DNA of 64,000 nucleotides from Leadbetterella byssophila DSM 17132 (GCF_000166395.1 NC_014655.1:2418001-2482000); one strand, 5' to 3'. Counted from the first letter of the stretch, positions 6,857-16,697 are shown. A program made the numbers and translations. The notes: a model not told the origin generated them from the sequence alone.

Positions 6857-8361
6857 CTACATGTTTGATTTCTGAATATTATTCTTAAAGGTCTGCGGGT
6901 AGAGATCTTTTAAGTTTTTGTGGTTGATTGACATGATATTTTCCAAGGCATATTTCAGCCACTGAAACGGGTTCACCTCATGCTTTTTGCAGTTGGCAAA
7001 GAACGAATAGATCATTGCTGCCCGCTGTGCCGCATCGTGGCTTCCGGCGAACAGGTAGTTCTTACGCCCCAGCGCAACTGGACGGATGGCATTCTCGACA
7101 AGGTTATTGTCGATCTGTAGGTTTCCATCGTATAGATACGCTGATAGCGCATCCCAACGTGCGTAGGCATAAGCCATGGCTTTTCCGATCTGGCTTTTGG
7201 GCAAGGTGTTTTTGATCTCTTCAAAGATCCATTTGCCCATTTCGTTGATGACCGGCAGTGATCCTTCCAATCGCAGTTCCTTTATCCGATCTGCGGACAG
7301 TTGTTCTTCTTTTACCCTGCGCTCTACTTTATAGAGTTCCTGTATCATCAGAAGTGCCCTTTCAGCTCTCGGGCGATCATTGTCCAATGCCTTTTCAAAC
7401 TCACGGCGTGCGTGTGCCCAACAGGCCAGGTGGGTGATCTCTTTTTTCTTGCCATACTTTTCATATACGGCATATCCGTCCGTCTGAAGATAACCTTTGA
7501 AAGTGCCCAGTATGGACATGGGTGCACTGCTGCCCCGGGTAGGGCTATAATCAAAAAGCACAGTCCCATCCAATGGAGCGTGGTACACCCAATAATAACC
7601 TTGATGGGCAGCGCCTTTCTTATCGCTGTCCAATACTTTTATCGGTGTCTCGTCAGCCTGTAAATATCCTTTTGTTTTTGTGTCGAAGACCAATTGTTCA
7701 TAGAGCGGCTGGAGTTTGATCAGGGCCTCCTTGGTCCATCCTTCGATCGTTGAAGAAGCGATCTGTATGTTTTCCCTTGCGAAGATCTGCTTCTGGCGGT
7801 ATAGCGGGAGATGATCGACATATTTATTTGTTAAGATCATCGCTAACAGGCCTGCTCCGGGGATGCCTTTTTCGATCACCCGTTCGGGAAGTTCGCCAAT
7901 TTTTATTTCATCCTGCTTTTTGGAAGCATATTTATACCGGATGTAGCGGTTGATATAGAACCTTGCGGGTTCGCACTCCAGTTCCTCGGTAATTTCTTTG
8001 CCAATGCATACCATTTCTGAAAGGTCGCCTTCGGGATGAATCTCAATCTCCACTACAGGAAGGTGCTGGGGTAATTTCGCACGGCCTTTATGATTGGGGC
8101 GACTGCGGGTGTATTCGATCTTTTGCTTGATTTCCTCTTGCTGCTCTACTACCTCTGCTGGTGCGGCTTCAAAAGGCAAAGAAGTCTGGTTGGGGTCGCC
8201 TTCGAAGCGCTCGCGTTTCTGTCCAAACTGCATACGCTTGTACATAGCAAGCTGGGATTCCAGATAGGTTATTTTTTATCACGTTCTGCCAAGGCTTCAT
8301 CACGACTGGAAATAACCTTGATAAGGTCTTCTTTTGAGAGGTTTTCCAATGCCGTTTCCAT
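6857..8361 (-). pseudogene. tnpC: IS66 transposase TnpC, frameshifted near N-terminus
   Basis: The ATG at 8361 starts METALENLSKEDLIKV. The frame is lost at a run of six A (plus-strand T run, 8272-8277). One extra A would rejoin it to the 460-codon remainder, giving 501 residues. The remainder has the zinc-finger-like and central IS66 regions and the DDE core: first Asp in YLQADETPIKVL, second in LQTDGYAVYEKYG, and Glu in NLVENAIRP, followed by GRKNYLFAGSHDAAQRAAM, typical of TnpC. Its N-terminal coiled coil is about 25 residues shorter than in copy 2. The lesion leaves most of the catalytic part openable from an internal start, but a normal product is unlikely. Confidence 0.88.
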
Positions 8362-8411
8362 ACCATAAAGATACGGATTTTTCGCCGTTCTACCTATAAA
8401 AACACGCACAA

Positions 8412-8750
8412 TTATGGCAGTGAATAACGTTTTTTTTGTATGCTGCTCACTATCTGAATTCCTTCGATCATCAGCACCAAATCACTCCATGATAGCTCTC
8501 CCTTTTTCAGTGTAGACCTGCCAAAAGTACCTTGTTCGAGACGCTTGTAATACAGTACAAAACTGCCACGTTCCCAGTGCAAAAGCTTAATGTGGGTACG
8601 GCTCCGGTTCAAGAACACAAACACCTCTCCGCTGGTGGGCTGTCGCTGCATCACCGATATGACCAGCCCGCAAAGACCATCGAAAGATTTTCGCATGTCG
8701 CAGTGAGCATCGTACAAATAAAAACGGTGCGAGGAACCTAGCGAGAACAT
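8412..8750 (-). CDS. tnpB: IS66 accessory protein TnpB
   Basis: A 112-residue protein of the IS66 Orf2 family. FYLYDAHCDMRKSFDGLCGLV, GEVFVFLNRSRTHIKLLHWE and GFVLYYKRLEQGTF are the family's conserved blocks. It is required for IS66 transposition but its biochemical role is not settled. The start ATG overlaps the frame-corrected tnpA stop (TGATG at 8748-8752), as in a normal IS66 operon. It is nearly identical to the copy at 16359-16697 and shows no lesion. Confidence 0.93.
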   Translation of the reverse strand: MFSLGSSHRFYLYDAHCDMRKSFDGLCGLVISVMQRQPTSGEVFVFLNRSRTHIKLLHWERGSFVLYYKRLEQGTFGRSTLKKGELSWSDLVLMIEGIQIVSSIQKKRYSLP

Positions 8751-9030
8751 CAGTAAAGATGGATAAACTGGGAAAGTAGACCAAAATCAGTATCTACATT
8801 GATCCTTACACCATCGGAATAGATAACTTCAGCTTCACTTTTTTGTCTGGCTTATAAATCCTTATAAAACGTCTGCCGCCCGCATCTTTCTCTTTACTGC
8901 GCGAAAACCAGTAATAAAATGTAGCAGTGCTGATCCCATTTTTCTCGCAGTAACGTTTCTTGCTCAGGCCGCTCTGTTGCCAGCCTGCTAGCATAGACAG
9001 CATCTGGACTCTGATTTCTTCTTTGCTCAT
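8750..9030 (-). pseudogene. tnpA: IS66 accessory protein TnpA, frameshifted
   Basis: The ATG at 9030 starts MSKEEIRVQMLSMLAGWQQ. A helix-turn-helix follows (LSKKRYCEKNGISTATFYYWFS). At a run of six A (plus-strand T run, 8839-8844) the frame slips and ends early at 8806. With one more A the frame would continue through EVIYSDGVRINVDTDFGLL to a stop at 8750-8752, giving 93 residues. The intact copy at 16699-16980 has exactly this length (282 nt against 281 here). This is therefore a single-base deletion in a homopolymer. Confidence 0.85.
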
Positions 9031-9088
9031 CCTGCAAAGTTCCGCATTATACAACGCTCATGAAATATGCACTTGGTCGGACGGATAC

Positions 9089-9208
9089 GTGTTATCGTAT
9101 AACACTCTTGGAATAAAAGAAGGAGAGTTAGGTTATAAGAAACGGAAAATTCGTTATGAATTCCCCTATTTAAATCTGCACTATTTTAGGTATTTCTTGA
9201 TTTTTTAA
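9089..9208 (+). pseudogene. C-terminal gene remnant beside IS66 copy 1
   Basis: A 39-codon frame is open exactly from the IS66 right end, reading VLSYNTLGIKEGELGYKK then IRYEFPYLNLHYFRYFLIF and stop. It does not resemble the missing end of subtilase copy 1 (no GTSAAAP region or sorting tail). No family was recognised. Its first 17 bases form a palindrome, GTGTTAT-CGT-ATAACAC (9089-9105). It is probably the tail of a gene whose front was lost in an IS66-linked rearrangement. Confidence 0.35.
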
Positions 9209-9250
9209 AGTAGTAATTAATAGATTATTGTATTGATAATATCTATGTTA

Positions 9251-11662
9251 TTATTCAAACAGTAGTCTAATCACTTCAGTTTCATGACCTTTCTTTGTAG
9301 CCTGAAGGTACCATATCCCTCGTTCAAACTTAGTAATGTCAAGGCGATATTTATTACCATTTAAGTTTTTAGAATCTTTCAATAAGTCTTCTGCTGAAAG
9401 TACTAACTCTTTTTTAATACTTTTTTCGTTAATAAGTTCTATAGCATCAGGTAGCCCGACACCATTGGAAAGGTCGTAAAACTCTAATACAAGGTATTCT
9501 TTGGCAGGATTTGGGTATACTGCCTTAAAGAAAGCAGGAATATAAAACACAAAGTCCTCGTAATAGCTTCCACATGTGTTGGTGGCTGTAACTCGAACGT
9601 GCCTCGAACCATAGGTAGAAGTGCTGTGAACATACATTTGTGTATTTGCTGAGTTAGGAGAATAAATATCAATGACCATATCCCCTGATCCAGTATAATC
9701 ATTATAATTGAATGAAGTAGAAGGGCTTTGTGTCTCTGCTGTAAGGTTATACAGGTTTCCAGGGAATACAGGAGTAGTACCCGCCGGAACTCCATCTATT
9801 TTTTTTGTAAGATTTGGGTTGCCTACCCATACAATTTGGGTAAGTTGAACATTACCGCATCCTGCATTTATTGTTACCGTAATAGTTACCTGTCCTTGTG
9901 CTGACCCTACTCTGGATGCAGCTCCTGTAGAAGAATTAATTGTTAGTATAGAGCTATTGCTTGAAGACCAGGAAACAGAACCAGCGGGTGTTCCCGAAAG
10001 TGTAAAATTCCCGGTTGAACAAATGATGGTTGGTCCGGAAATAGGACCACCAATGGCTGCTATGAGGGCAGCTTGGGCATTTAATCTTCCATATCCATAG
10101 GTATTATCGAAACCCGAAGTACCCATATCTGTTGCTGTTTGCTGAAGAATTGTTCTCACTTGACTTTCTGTCAGATTAGGATTAACAGCTAGTATTAATG
10201 ATGCAACCCCAGATACCTGCGGTGCCGCGGCTGAAGTTCCGTTAAATCCATCAAAATAATCCCCTGTACTGTAACCGTTATTGCCAGGTCTGTCAATTGT
10301 TCTCACGTTTCCATCTGGGATAATGCAACCACTTAAATTCGAGGAACTTCTACCTCCAGAGGGAGCTACTAAATCCATTTCTGCTCCTCTACTACTATAA
10401 TCATGGATGGCTCCAGTATTATCAATAGCTCCTACCGTAACGACTCCTGTGACATTTGCAGGAAATGCAACGCCATTGAAACAACCAGAACATCCCGAAT
10501 AAGGATTGTAATTTCCTGAAGCAAAAACGACCACACACCCATAGCTAATACCCCCTCTGACACGCCCTAAAGTACGAGCATCTGTTATTTCATCAATCAG
10601 AGCATCTCCTCCCGTTGGTGTAGAAGTTGTAGTGAAACCCCACGAATTACTAATAATATCTGCGTTTCCGTGCGAAGGATCCCATGCCCTGTTCATTGAT
10701 GTAACAATGTTGCCTATTGTTTCCCCTCCATGAAATATATTAATTGGATAAATCAAAGAATTTGGAGCTATACCAGCTATTCCTATATTGTTGTGTGACG
10801 CCGCCATTATTCCTGTACATGCCATTCCATGCCCTACCCTTTGATAAACAGAAGGGAGAACCTCCATACATACACTGGCCGGTCTTCCTAAGCCCAGAGA
10901 ATCTAAATGAGTGTATCCATTAAGAACCCTGCCATCAAGATCATCATGGTCTTCTACACCATCGTCAAGCACTGCTATCCGAATATTATTACAACCGGTG
11001 GTAATATCCCATGCCTCGGGTGCATTTATATCTATCCCAGAAGTACCACCATATTGTCCCGTATTATTCAAATAATACTGCTCAGTGTACTTTGGATCGT
11101 TTGGGGTTATGCTCTTTTCAATTTGTGCTAAAAAATCAGGTTGAGATCATTTTACTAATCCACTTTCGTCAATTTTATTTGAAATTTCTAATACTTTCGA
11201 ACCATCTAAAACTTTAAAAATATATGTACCACTGGATAATCTTTCTTTTAGCTCTAAATTGTGGTCTACTAGTTGAAGTATACGCTCAATTTCAACTCCT
11301 TTGTTTGGCCGTAAAAGAATGTCGCCATTAAAATAATATGGAGCTTGACCTACATAATATACCCATTGTTTGAAAACTATATTTGAAAGATCAATATTAT
11401 CAGCATTTAACTTCTTATCTTCTATGAGAATAAACTGATCCGATCCAATAGGAAGTACTTTGTTGTTGATATTTTCCCTATTTAAAGCATTAATAATTTC
11501 TGTTAAATTGCTTTTATCCTTCACTTTAAGCAATACGCTGGACGAATCAATCCGCAGTTCAGTTTTGATATTCCTTATTGATACATATGGTGTTTGTGAA
11601 AACGACTGGAAACCAAATAACATACAAAGAAGACCTGTACAAAGTACAGTTACAATTTTCAT
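9251..11662 (-). pseudogene. Subtilase copy 2 with T9SS sorting tail, interrupted by in-frame TGA
   Basis: This 804-codon frame has a single internal stop, TGA at 11147-11149 (codon 172), exactly where copy 1 has Trp (GLVEW-CQPNF against GLVK-stop-SQPDF). Before it come a signal peptide (ending FQSFSQ) and a propeptide. After it are the peptidase S8 domain with Asp in VLDDGVEDHDD, His in GHGMACTGIMAA, ASGNYNPYSGC (oxyanion Asn) and Ser in FNGTSAAAPQVSG; then a Big2-like domain (SWSSSNSSILTINSSTG); and a C-terminal T9SS type A sorting domain starting VYPNPAKEYLVLEF. The intact enzyme would be a secreted protease. A TGG-to-TGA change is the simplest reading. Downstream initiation at TTG 11071 would lack signal and propeptide. 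Confidence 0.9.
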
Positions 11663-12108
11663 AGATTATTACATTTTTGGTTGGACATAAATTTTATGCA
11701 TACACTTTTTCCCGGAGCTGATGTATCTTCAGCCCATTGGAGGCATGTTTTTTCAAGTTGACAATTCTCATTTTTGGTTGTTGCCTCTATATCTACTATG
11801 AAATATATTTTCCCATTTCGGGTTTCATGAAAAGTATTCAATTCTTCATCAGATATTGAAGCATTTTTAATTAATATAGCATTGTTATATTTTTTTCCAT
11901 TAAATGTCCATTTTTGACCTATCTGACCATTTGTAACATTTACTACTAAATAGCTTGGGCAAAAACCGCGGATAACCTCTCCTTCATAGCATTTGTCAGC
12001 ACTAATTGGCTCCATTAATTCAGCAGAATCGCATTTAATAAAAAATGCCGCAATTGATATAATAATTAGACTTTTGAAGCCGAAATAAGATCTTTTAAAC
12101 TTTTCCAT
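11659..12108 (-). CDS. Small lipoprotein paired with subtilase copy 2
   Basis: A 149-residue lipoprotein starting at ATG 12108 (MEKFKRSYFGFKSLIIIS). The lipobox-like FFIKC places the anchoring Cys near residue 26. A longer upstream start gives no usable signal. Six more cysteines follow (KCYEGEVIRGFC, NCQLEKTC, VCIKF, KCNNL), probably forming disulfides. Its stop overlaps the start of the subtilase gene by 4 nt (ATGA at 11659-11662), so the two are translationally coupled. No known family was recognised. Its conserved position in front of both subtilase copies suggests a dedicated partner, for example a surface anchor or inhibitor; that role is inference. Confidence 0.6.
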   Translation of the reverse strand: MEKFKRSYFGFKSLIIISIAAFFIKCDSAELMEPISADKCYEGEVIRGFCPSYLVVNVTNGQIGQKWTFNGKKYNNAILIKNASISDEELNTFHETRNGKIYFIVDIEATTKNENCQLEKTCLQWAEDTSAPGKSVCIKFMSNQKCNNL

Positions 12109-12704
12109 CCTGATTTGATTTAGATAATTATTGAAATTCAAAATAGTATAAAAGTGCAATGAATTTAATAACAAGCAACTAAGAAAATAACACTAACCTA
12201 CCAAAGATTAATAATACTATTTCCACCAATCGAAGACAAGTTTATGGCAATACTTAATTCTATAAGTAGATTAAGTTGTTTGTTATCAAATGTAATAATA
12301 TTACAATTAAATAAAAAAAAAATCCAATAGAAAACTTATTGTACGGTAATAAATTTTTCCATTGCAATCAATCTTTTATGTTTTTTGCTTTTACTCTAAT
12401 TATTTAGCAACTTTTGAATATTTCCATTTTGCTGTTGGATTCCTTTATTCTGTTAAATCAATCCAAGCACATGTTTTCTGACATCCTAACGCTGTCTAGC
12501 TTTGCATCATATGTACACAATACAAGCGAGTCCGGATGCTGTTGATGATAGCCAACTGGCTGGATAGGGGTAAAAGCAAAAATCAATGCTGTGCGGAAAT
12601 TTTTAAACTACTATTAAGATGCAGTTTTAAGCTCCCCCATCTTAGTACCGTCTAAAAGGAGACAAAATACATTATGTTTCAGTCTGTTGTTGGGCTGCGT
12701 TCCG
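12109..12704. other. AT-rich non-coding region and right end of an IS3 remnant
   Basis: No open gene of note. The 5' half is very AT-rich and should hold the promoter of the minus-strand lipoprotein/subtilase pair. Around 12610-12665 are sequences of the kind found downstream of IS3 OrfB genes: TAAGATG...CATCTTA (inverted) and GTACCGTCTAAAAGGAGACA. They are probably the right end of the truncated IS3 element that follows. Confidence 0.4.
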
Positions 12705-12728
12705 CTACGCTCCACTTCGCCCAACAAC
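12687..12728. repeat. Long inverted repeat GTTGTTGGGC...GCCCAACAAC
   Basis: A perfect 10-bp arm, GTTGTTGGGC, encloses a 22-base GC-rich centre (TGCGTTCCGCTACGCTCC...), giving a stable hairpin in an AT-rich setting. It overlaps the end of the IS3 OrfB remnant, and could be a terminator or a mobile repeat. Confidence 0.6.
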
Positions 12729-12848
12729 AGACTTTTTGTTTTTAAATGCCACAGGACTTATACCTCCTAGGCTATCATGTGGCCTATAATGATTATAATC
12801 CTGAACCCATTTTTGGCTAATTTCACGCACTTCATCTATACTTTCAAA
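12705..12848 (-). pseudogene. IS3-family OrfB C-terminal remnant
   Basis: 47 codons reading [19 protein letters not shown], then [20 protein letters not shown] and stop. The [13 protein letters not shown]...P block is the standard C-terminal signature of IS3-family OrfB. The rest of the transposase is missing because the frame is cut exactly at the left end of IS66 copy 2 (12849). It differs from both intact IS3 transposases in the window, so a third IS3 type was once present. Confidence 0.8.
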
Positions 12849-12864
12849 GTATCCGCCCGACGAA

Positions 12865-13643
12865 CTACATGTTTGATTCCTGAAGATTATTCTTAAAGTT
12901 CTGCGGGTAGAGATCTTTTAAGTTTTTGTGGTTGATTGACATGATATTCTCCAAGGTGTATTTCAGCCATTGGTACGGGTTCACCTCAATCTTTTTGCAA
13001 ATGGCAAATAATGAATAGATCATTGCCGATCTTTGTGCTGCCTCATGACTTCCCGCGAAGAGATAGTTTTTTCGTCCCAGCGCAATGGGACGGATGGCAT
13101 TCTCGACAAGGTTATTATCGATCTGTAGATTTCCATCGTATAGATAAGCTGATAGCGCATCCCACCTAGCGTAAGCATATCCCATAGCCTTACCGATCTG
13201 ACTTTTGGGGAGTGTTCTTTCAAAGATCCATTTGCCCATTTCGTTGATGACCGGCAGTGATTCTTCGAGCCGGAGTTCCTTGATCTGTTCAGGTGATAGT
13301 CTTTCTTCTTTTGCCTTACGCTCGATCTTATAAAGCCCCTGTATCATCAGCAGAGCTTTTTCGGCTCTGGGACGGTCGTTCTGCAGTGCTTTCTCAAACT
13401 CTCTTCTGGTATGTGCCCAGCAGGCCAGGTGGGTGATATCTTTCTTCTTGCCATATTTATCATATGCCGCATATCCATCCGTCTGCAGATAACCCCTAAA
13501 GTTATCCAGCATGGATTTAGGCACGTGACCACCACGTGAAGGATTATAGTCAAACAGTACGGTTTGTCCAATGGGCAGCGATAGACCCAATAGTAGCCCT
13601 GATGGGCAGCGCCTTTCTTGTCGCTGTCCAACACCTTGATCGG
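12865..13643 (-). pseudogene. tnpC: IS66 TnpC, 3' exon (frameshifted)
   Basis: The C-terminal half of TnpC begins PIKVLDSDKKGAAHQG directly after the intron 3' end. Compared with copy 1 it lacks one base around 13551-13570 (20 nt against 21 in the LDGTVLFD region), so the first about 30 codons are out of frame with the rest. The remainder contains the second Asp (LQTDGYAAYDKYG) and the Glu (NLVENAIRP). Without the frameshift the spliced protein would be 526 residues. Confidence 0.85.
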
Positions 13644-13682
13644 GTCGAGTAGGTAAGGGGAATTTCACCCCGAACCTCTCAC

Positions 13683-13718
13683 AGCACCGTGCGTGACAGT
13701 CTCCCGTCACACGGCGCT
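13683..13718 (-). ncRNA. Group II intron domain V
   Basis: On the minus strand, AGCGCCGTGTGACGGGAGAC followed by TGTCACGCACGGTGCT folds into the 34-36 nt domain V hairpin, with the catalytic AGC-type base, the two-nucleotide bulge region and a GAGA-like tetraloop area (GGGAGACTG). Domain VI (GGTTCGGGGTGAAATTCCCC) follows, with an A-containing strand near the 3' splice site. Confidence 0.88.
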
Positions 13719-13740
13719 TCCAGATCAGCCTTTACTTTAT

Positions 13741-14972
13741 TTAGTACGGTCTGGCAAGCGTCCAGTGGATGAATAGTTTTGGGTTCTGGTTATAGATTTT
13801 CCTCAACCACTGATGTGCTCTCCTTCTTCCCATCTTTTTACGTCTCATAACCCATCGTACCAACTTGAGGTTAATCCAATACCAAAGTCCGTACACCGTC
13901 CATCTTGAATACACACAGTAGTAATTAATCCAACCTCTGGCCATTGCGTTCAGGCGTTGGGAGATGTCTTGCAGCTTTCCCATGAAACGCCTGTTCACTA
14001 CACTCTTCACTTTCTCTCGAACGGATTTCTTCGCATCCTGACTCATACATGGAAAATACGTAAGTTTCCAGCCGTTTTTGGTTGGCCTGCCCAAGGGTCG
14101 AAATGTATGACCAAGGAAGGTGAACGAAACCGGTACTGGATTTGACTCTCTGTGGATCGAGTTTTTGCAGTATACGATTTTTGTTTTCTCGCTGTTGAGT
14201 TCAAGTTTGCACTCCTTCATACGCTTGGTTACCGCATTCTTGATAAATACAGCCTGATTCCAAGTGGTACAGTGGATGATGGCGTCATCGCAATACCTTT
14301 CAAAAGGCATATTGCCGTGATGCTTTTCCATCCATTTGTCGAAAACGAAGTGCAGAAAGATGTTGGCCAGCAGGGGACTTATCACTCCACCCTGAGGTGT
14401 CCTTTTTCTCGTTTGTGCACTTTACCCTCACGCACTACGCCCACTTCAAGCCAGCGTTCGATGTACATGATTATCCATTTCTCATCGGTATATACACACA
14501 CGGCTTTCATGAGTAGTTCGTGATCGATGTTATCGAAGAAGCCACGGATGTCCAGGTCCACAACCCAGCTGTAGTACCCACAGTTCCGCACCGTTTTGGC
14601 CAGCGCATCATGCGCACTCTTGTTCGGACGATAACCGTAGCTGTCCTGATGGAAGCTCGGCTCCACCTTGGGTTCAAGATAGCTTTTGACAACCTGTTGG
14701 GCTACCCGGTCTGACACCGTAGGTATTCCGAGTCCTCGATAACCTCCACTTTTCTTGGGAATTTGCACCTCCCTTACTGCTTTGGGATGGTAACTGCCCG
14801 AGGTCATACGGTTCCAGATCTTATATAGATTATCCGCTAACCGTTCCTCAAACTGTTCCAGACTCTGCGTATCAATCCCGGCACTCCCCTTATTTGCCCG
14901 TACTTTTCGGTAAGCATCCAACACCATTTTCTTGGTGATTGGATGTTGCTTTGTTTCATAGTAATCAATCAT
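13741..14972 (-). pseudogene. ltrA: Group II intron reverse transcriptase/maturase, frameshifted
   Basis: The ATG at 14972 opens RT domains 0-3 (KVRANKGSAGIDTQSLEQF, IPKKSGGYRGLGIPTVSDR, SYGYRPNKSAHDAL, WVVDLDIRGFFDNIDH). The frame is lost at VHKREKG, where TPQGGVISPLLANIFLH should follow. One base is missing around 14400-14407, at or beside a run of five A. The second half has the catalytic motif as RYCDDAIIH (YCDD instead of the usual YADD), FLGHTFRP, and maturase domain X ending in FIHWTLARPY. No HNH endonuclease is seen. Frame-corrected length is 410 residues. As read, maturase and RT activity are lost, so splicing and mobility would need help in trans. Confidence 0.9.
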
Positions 14973-15507
14973 CCGTTTTACTGTTGTTGTTTATTATGAA
15001 ACTGATCCGGTCACTCCCTTTCCTCCATTTCCATTACAGAAATTTCATCGGTACTACGGAGTGATCCGTCCCTATGGAAGGCTTTGGCAATTTTGACCTT
15101 GTACATGTGTTGCACTTGTGTCCTTGCCTTGGCATCCTCCCATAAGTTCCCTTGTTCCATACGATCGCCTGATCCAAGTTCCTGCGACCTCTGCACCGCC
15201 TGCCATCCAGCCGACACCAGTTTACTGCTGCTGGACTCTGATCTCGGCCACGAAACTTTTTGTCCGATTTTGGCAGGGTATCAGTCGATAACGATACTTT
15301 AATACAGCCGTTCACTTTCGTTCAGCTCCTTGGATCACACTTGATAGTTACATTACTACCTTTTCTCTCGTCGCTCAATACCACCCCCTTTCGGAAAGGC
15401 AGCACCACGGAGTAGTTTGTTGGGTATGTCTGTCATCCCCAACGGCAGGCCAAACTGCCATCAATCGTACAGCATGCAGCCTAGCCTTAGGCTGTTTCAA
15501 GGCACAC

Positions 15508-16308
15508 AGTCTCATCCACCTGTAGGTAACCTTTTGCCTTCGTGTCGAAAACCAGCTGCTGATAAAGTGGTTCGAGTTTGATCAGCGCTTCTTTTGTCCA
15601 GCCCTCGATGGTCGATGAAGCTATGTTGATGTTTTCCCTGGCGAAGATCTGCTTCTGGCGGTACAGCGGCAGGTGATCCATATACTTGCCGGTCAAGATC
15701 ATCGCCAGCAGGCCTGCTCCCGGAATTCCTTTGTCGATCCCCCGCTCCGGAAGTTCTGCTATCTTGATACCCTCCCCGTTTTTAGCTGCATATTTATAGC
15801 GGATGTAACGGTTGATATAGAACTTGGCAGGCTCACATTCCAGTTCTTCGGTAATCTCTTTGCCGATGCACACCATCTCCGACAGATCACCTTCGGGATG
15901 GATCTCAATCTCTACTACAGGAAGGTGCTAGGGTAATTTCGCACGGCCTTTATGATTGGGGCGACTGCGGGTGTATTCGATCTTTTGCTTGATTTCCTCT
16001 TGCTGCTCTACTACCTCTGCTGGTGCGGCTTCAAAAGGCAGGGAAGTCTGGTTGGGGTCACCTTCGAAGCGCTCGCGCTTCTGACCGAACTGCATGCGAC
16101 GAAGCATCTCAACCTGGGCTTTTAAATAATCACGTTCCTGAGCGAGAGCTTCCCGTTCTTGCGAAAGTATGTCGCGTTCGCTGGTAAGCAAATTGATTTT
16201 TTTGTCTTTAGAAGAAGAGTCTTTGGAAAGTGATTTTATCTTTTCATCACGGCTGGAAATGACCTTTAGTAGGTCTTCTTTCGAGAGGTTTTCCAGTGCT
16301 GTTTCCAT
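15508..16308 (-). pseudogene. tnpC: IS66 TnpC, 5' exon with amber codon
   Basis: The ATG at 16308 starts METALENLSKEDLLKV, followed by a long coiled coil (KINLLTSERDILSQEREALA) and MQFGQKRERFEGDP. At 15928-15930 the codon is TAG, where copy 1 has CAG (KLPQHLP), a single C-to-T change. The frame then continues from VCIGKEITEELECEPAKF to KGYLQVDET, where the intron begins. Confidence 0.88.
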
Positions 16309-16358
16309 ACCATAAAGATACAGATTTTTCGCCGTTCTACCTATAAAAACACGGACAA

Positions 16359-16697
16359 TTATGGCAGTGAATAACGTTTTTTTTGTATGCTGCTCACTAC
16401 CTGAATCCCTTCGATCATCAGCACCAAATCGCTCCATGACAGCTCTCCCTTTTTCAGTGTAGACCTGCCAAAAGTGCCTTGTTCGAGCCGCTTGTAATAC
16501 AGTACAAAACCGCCACGTTCCCAGTGCAAAAGCTTAATGTGGGTACGGCTACGGTTCAGGAACACAAACACTTCCCCGCTGGTGGGCTGACGCCTCATGC
16601 CGGAAATTACCAGGCCGCAGAGACCGTCAAATGATTTTCTCATATCGCAATGCCCATCGTAGAGATAGAACCGGTGGGATGATCCCAAAGAAAACAT
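16359..16697 (-). CDS. tnpB: IS66 accessory protein TnpB
   Basis: 112 residues, intact. It carries the IS66 Orf2 blocks (FYLYDGHCDMRKSFDGLCGL, VFVFLNRSRTHIKLLHWE, YYKRLEQGTFGRSTLKKGEL). It differs from the copy at 8412-8750 at only a few positions (for example GHCD for AHCD and GMRRQ for VMQRQ). It starts one base after the tnpA stop, in the standard tnpA-tnpB-tnpC order. Confidence 0.93.
   Translation of the reverse strand: MFSLGSSHRFYLYDGHCDMRKSFDGLCGLVISGMRRQPTSGEVFVFLNRSRTHIKLLHWERGGFVLYYKRLEQGTFGRSTLKKGELSWSDLVLMIEGIQVVSSIQKKRYSLP

Larger units (their letters stand above)
6841..9088 (-). mobile_element. IS66-family element, copy 1
   Basis: A 2248-bp element with genes in the IS66 order tnpA-tnpB-tnpC on the minus strand. 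The left end, GTATCCGCCCGAC (6841-6853), is matched by the reverse complement at 9076-9088 with one mismatch. The 8-bp flanks (GGACGTGG and GTGTTATC) do not match, so there is no target duplication. It interrupts subtilase copy 1 on the left and abuts a different broken frame on the right. tnpA and tnpC carry frameshifts, so the element is probably dead without help in trans. Confidence 0.92.
13644..15507 (-). mobile_element. Group II intron in IS66 tnpC
   Basis: The 5' boundary reads ...GATGAGACT | GTGTGCC (intron starts at 15507 with the group II consensus GUGYG). The 3' boundary reads ...CTACTCGAC | CCGATCAAG (ends at 13644, consensus AY). Joining the exons restores GAG ACT CCG ATC, encoding E-T-P-I as in copy 1, so the ends are well fixed. 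The 1864-bp intron has a domain V hairpin at 13683-13718, a domain VI-like stem after it, and a reverse transcriptase/maturase frame. The insertion is two codons after the first catalytic Asp of the transposase (VDET). Confidence 0.92.

Noticed and set aside
6857-8361. Plus-strand ORFs across the IS66 transposase region.
   Set aside because: Antisense shadows of tnpC and tnpB; residues have no family character.
15011-15315. Short ORFs in the intron 5' part.
   Set aside because: They lie in the region that must fold as intron domains I-III and show no domain or start signals.
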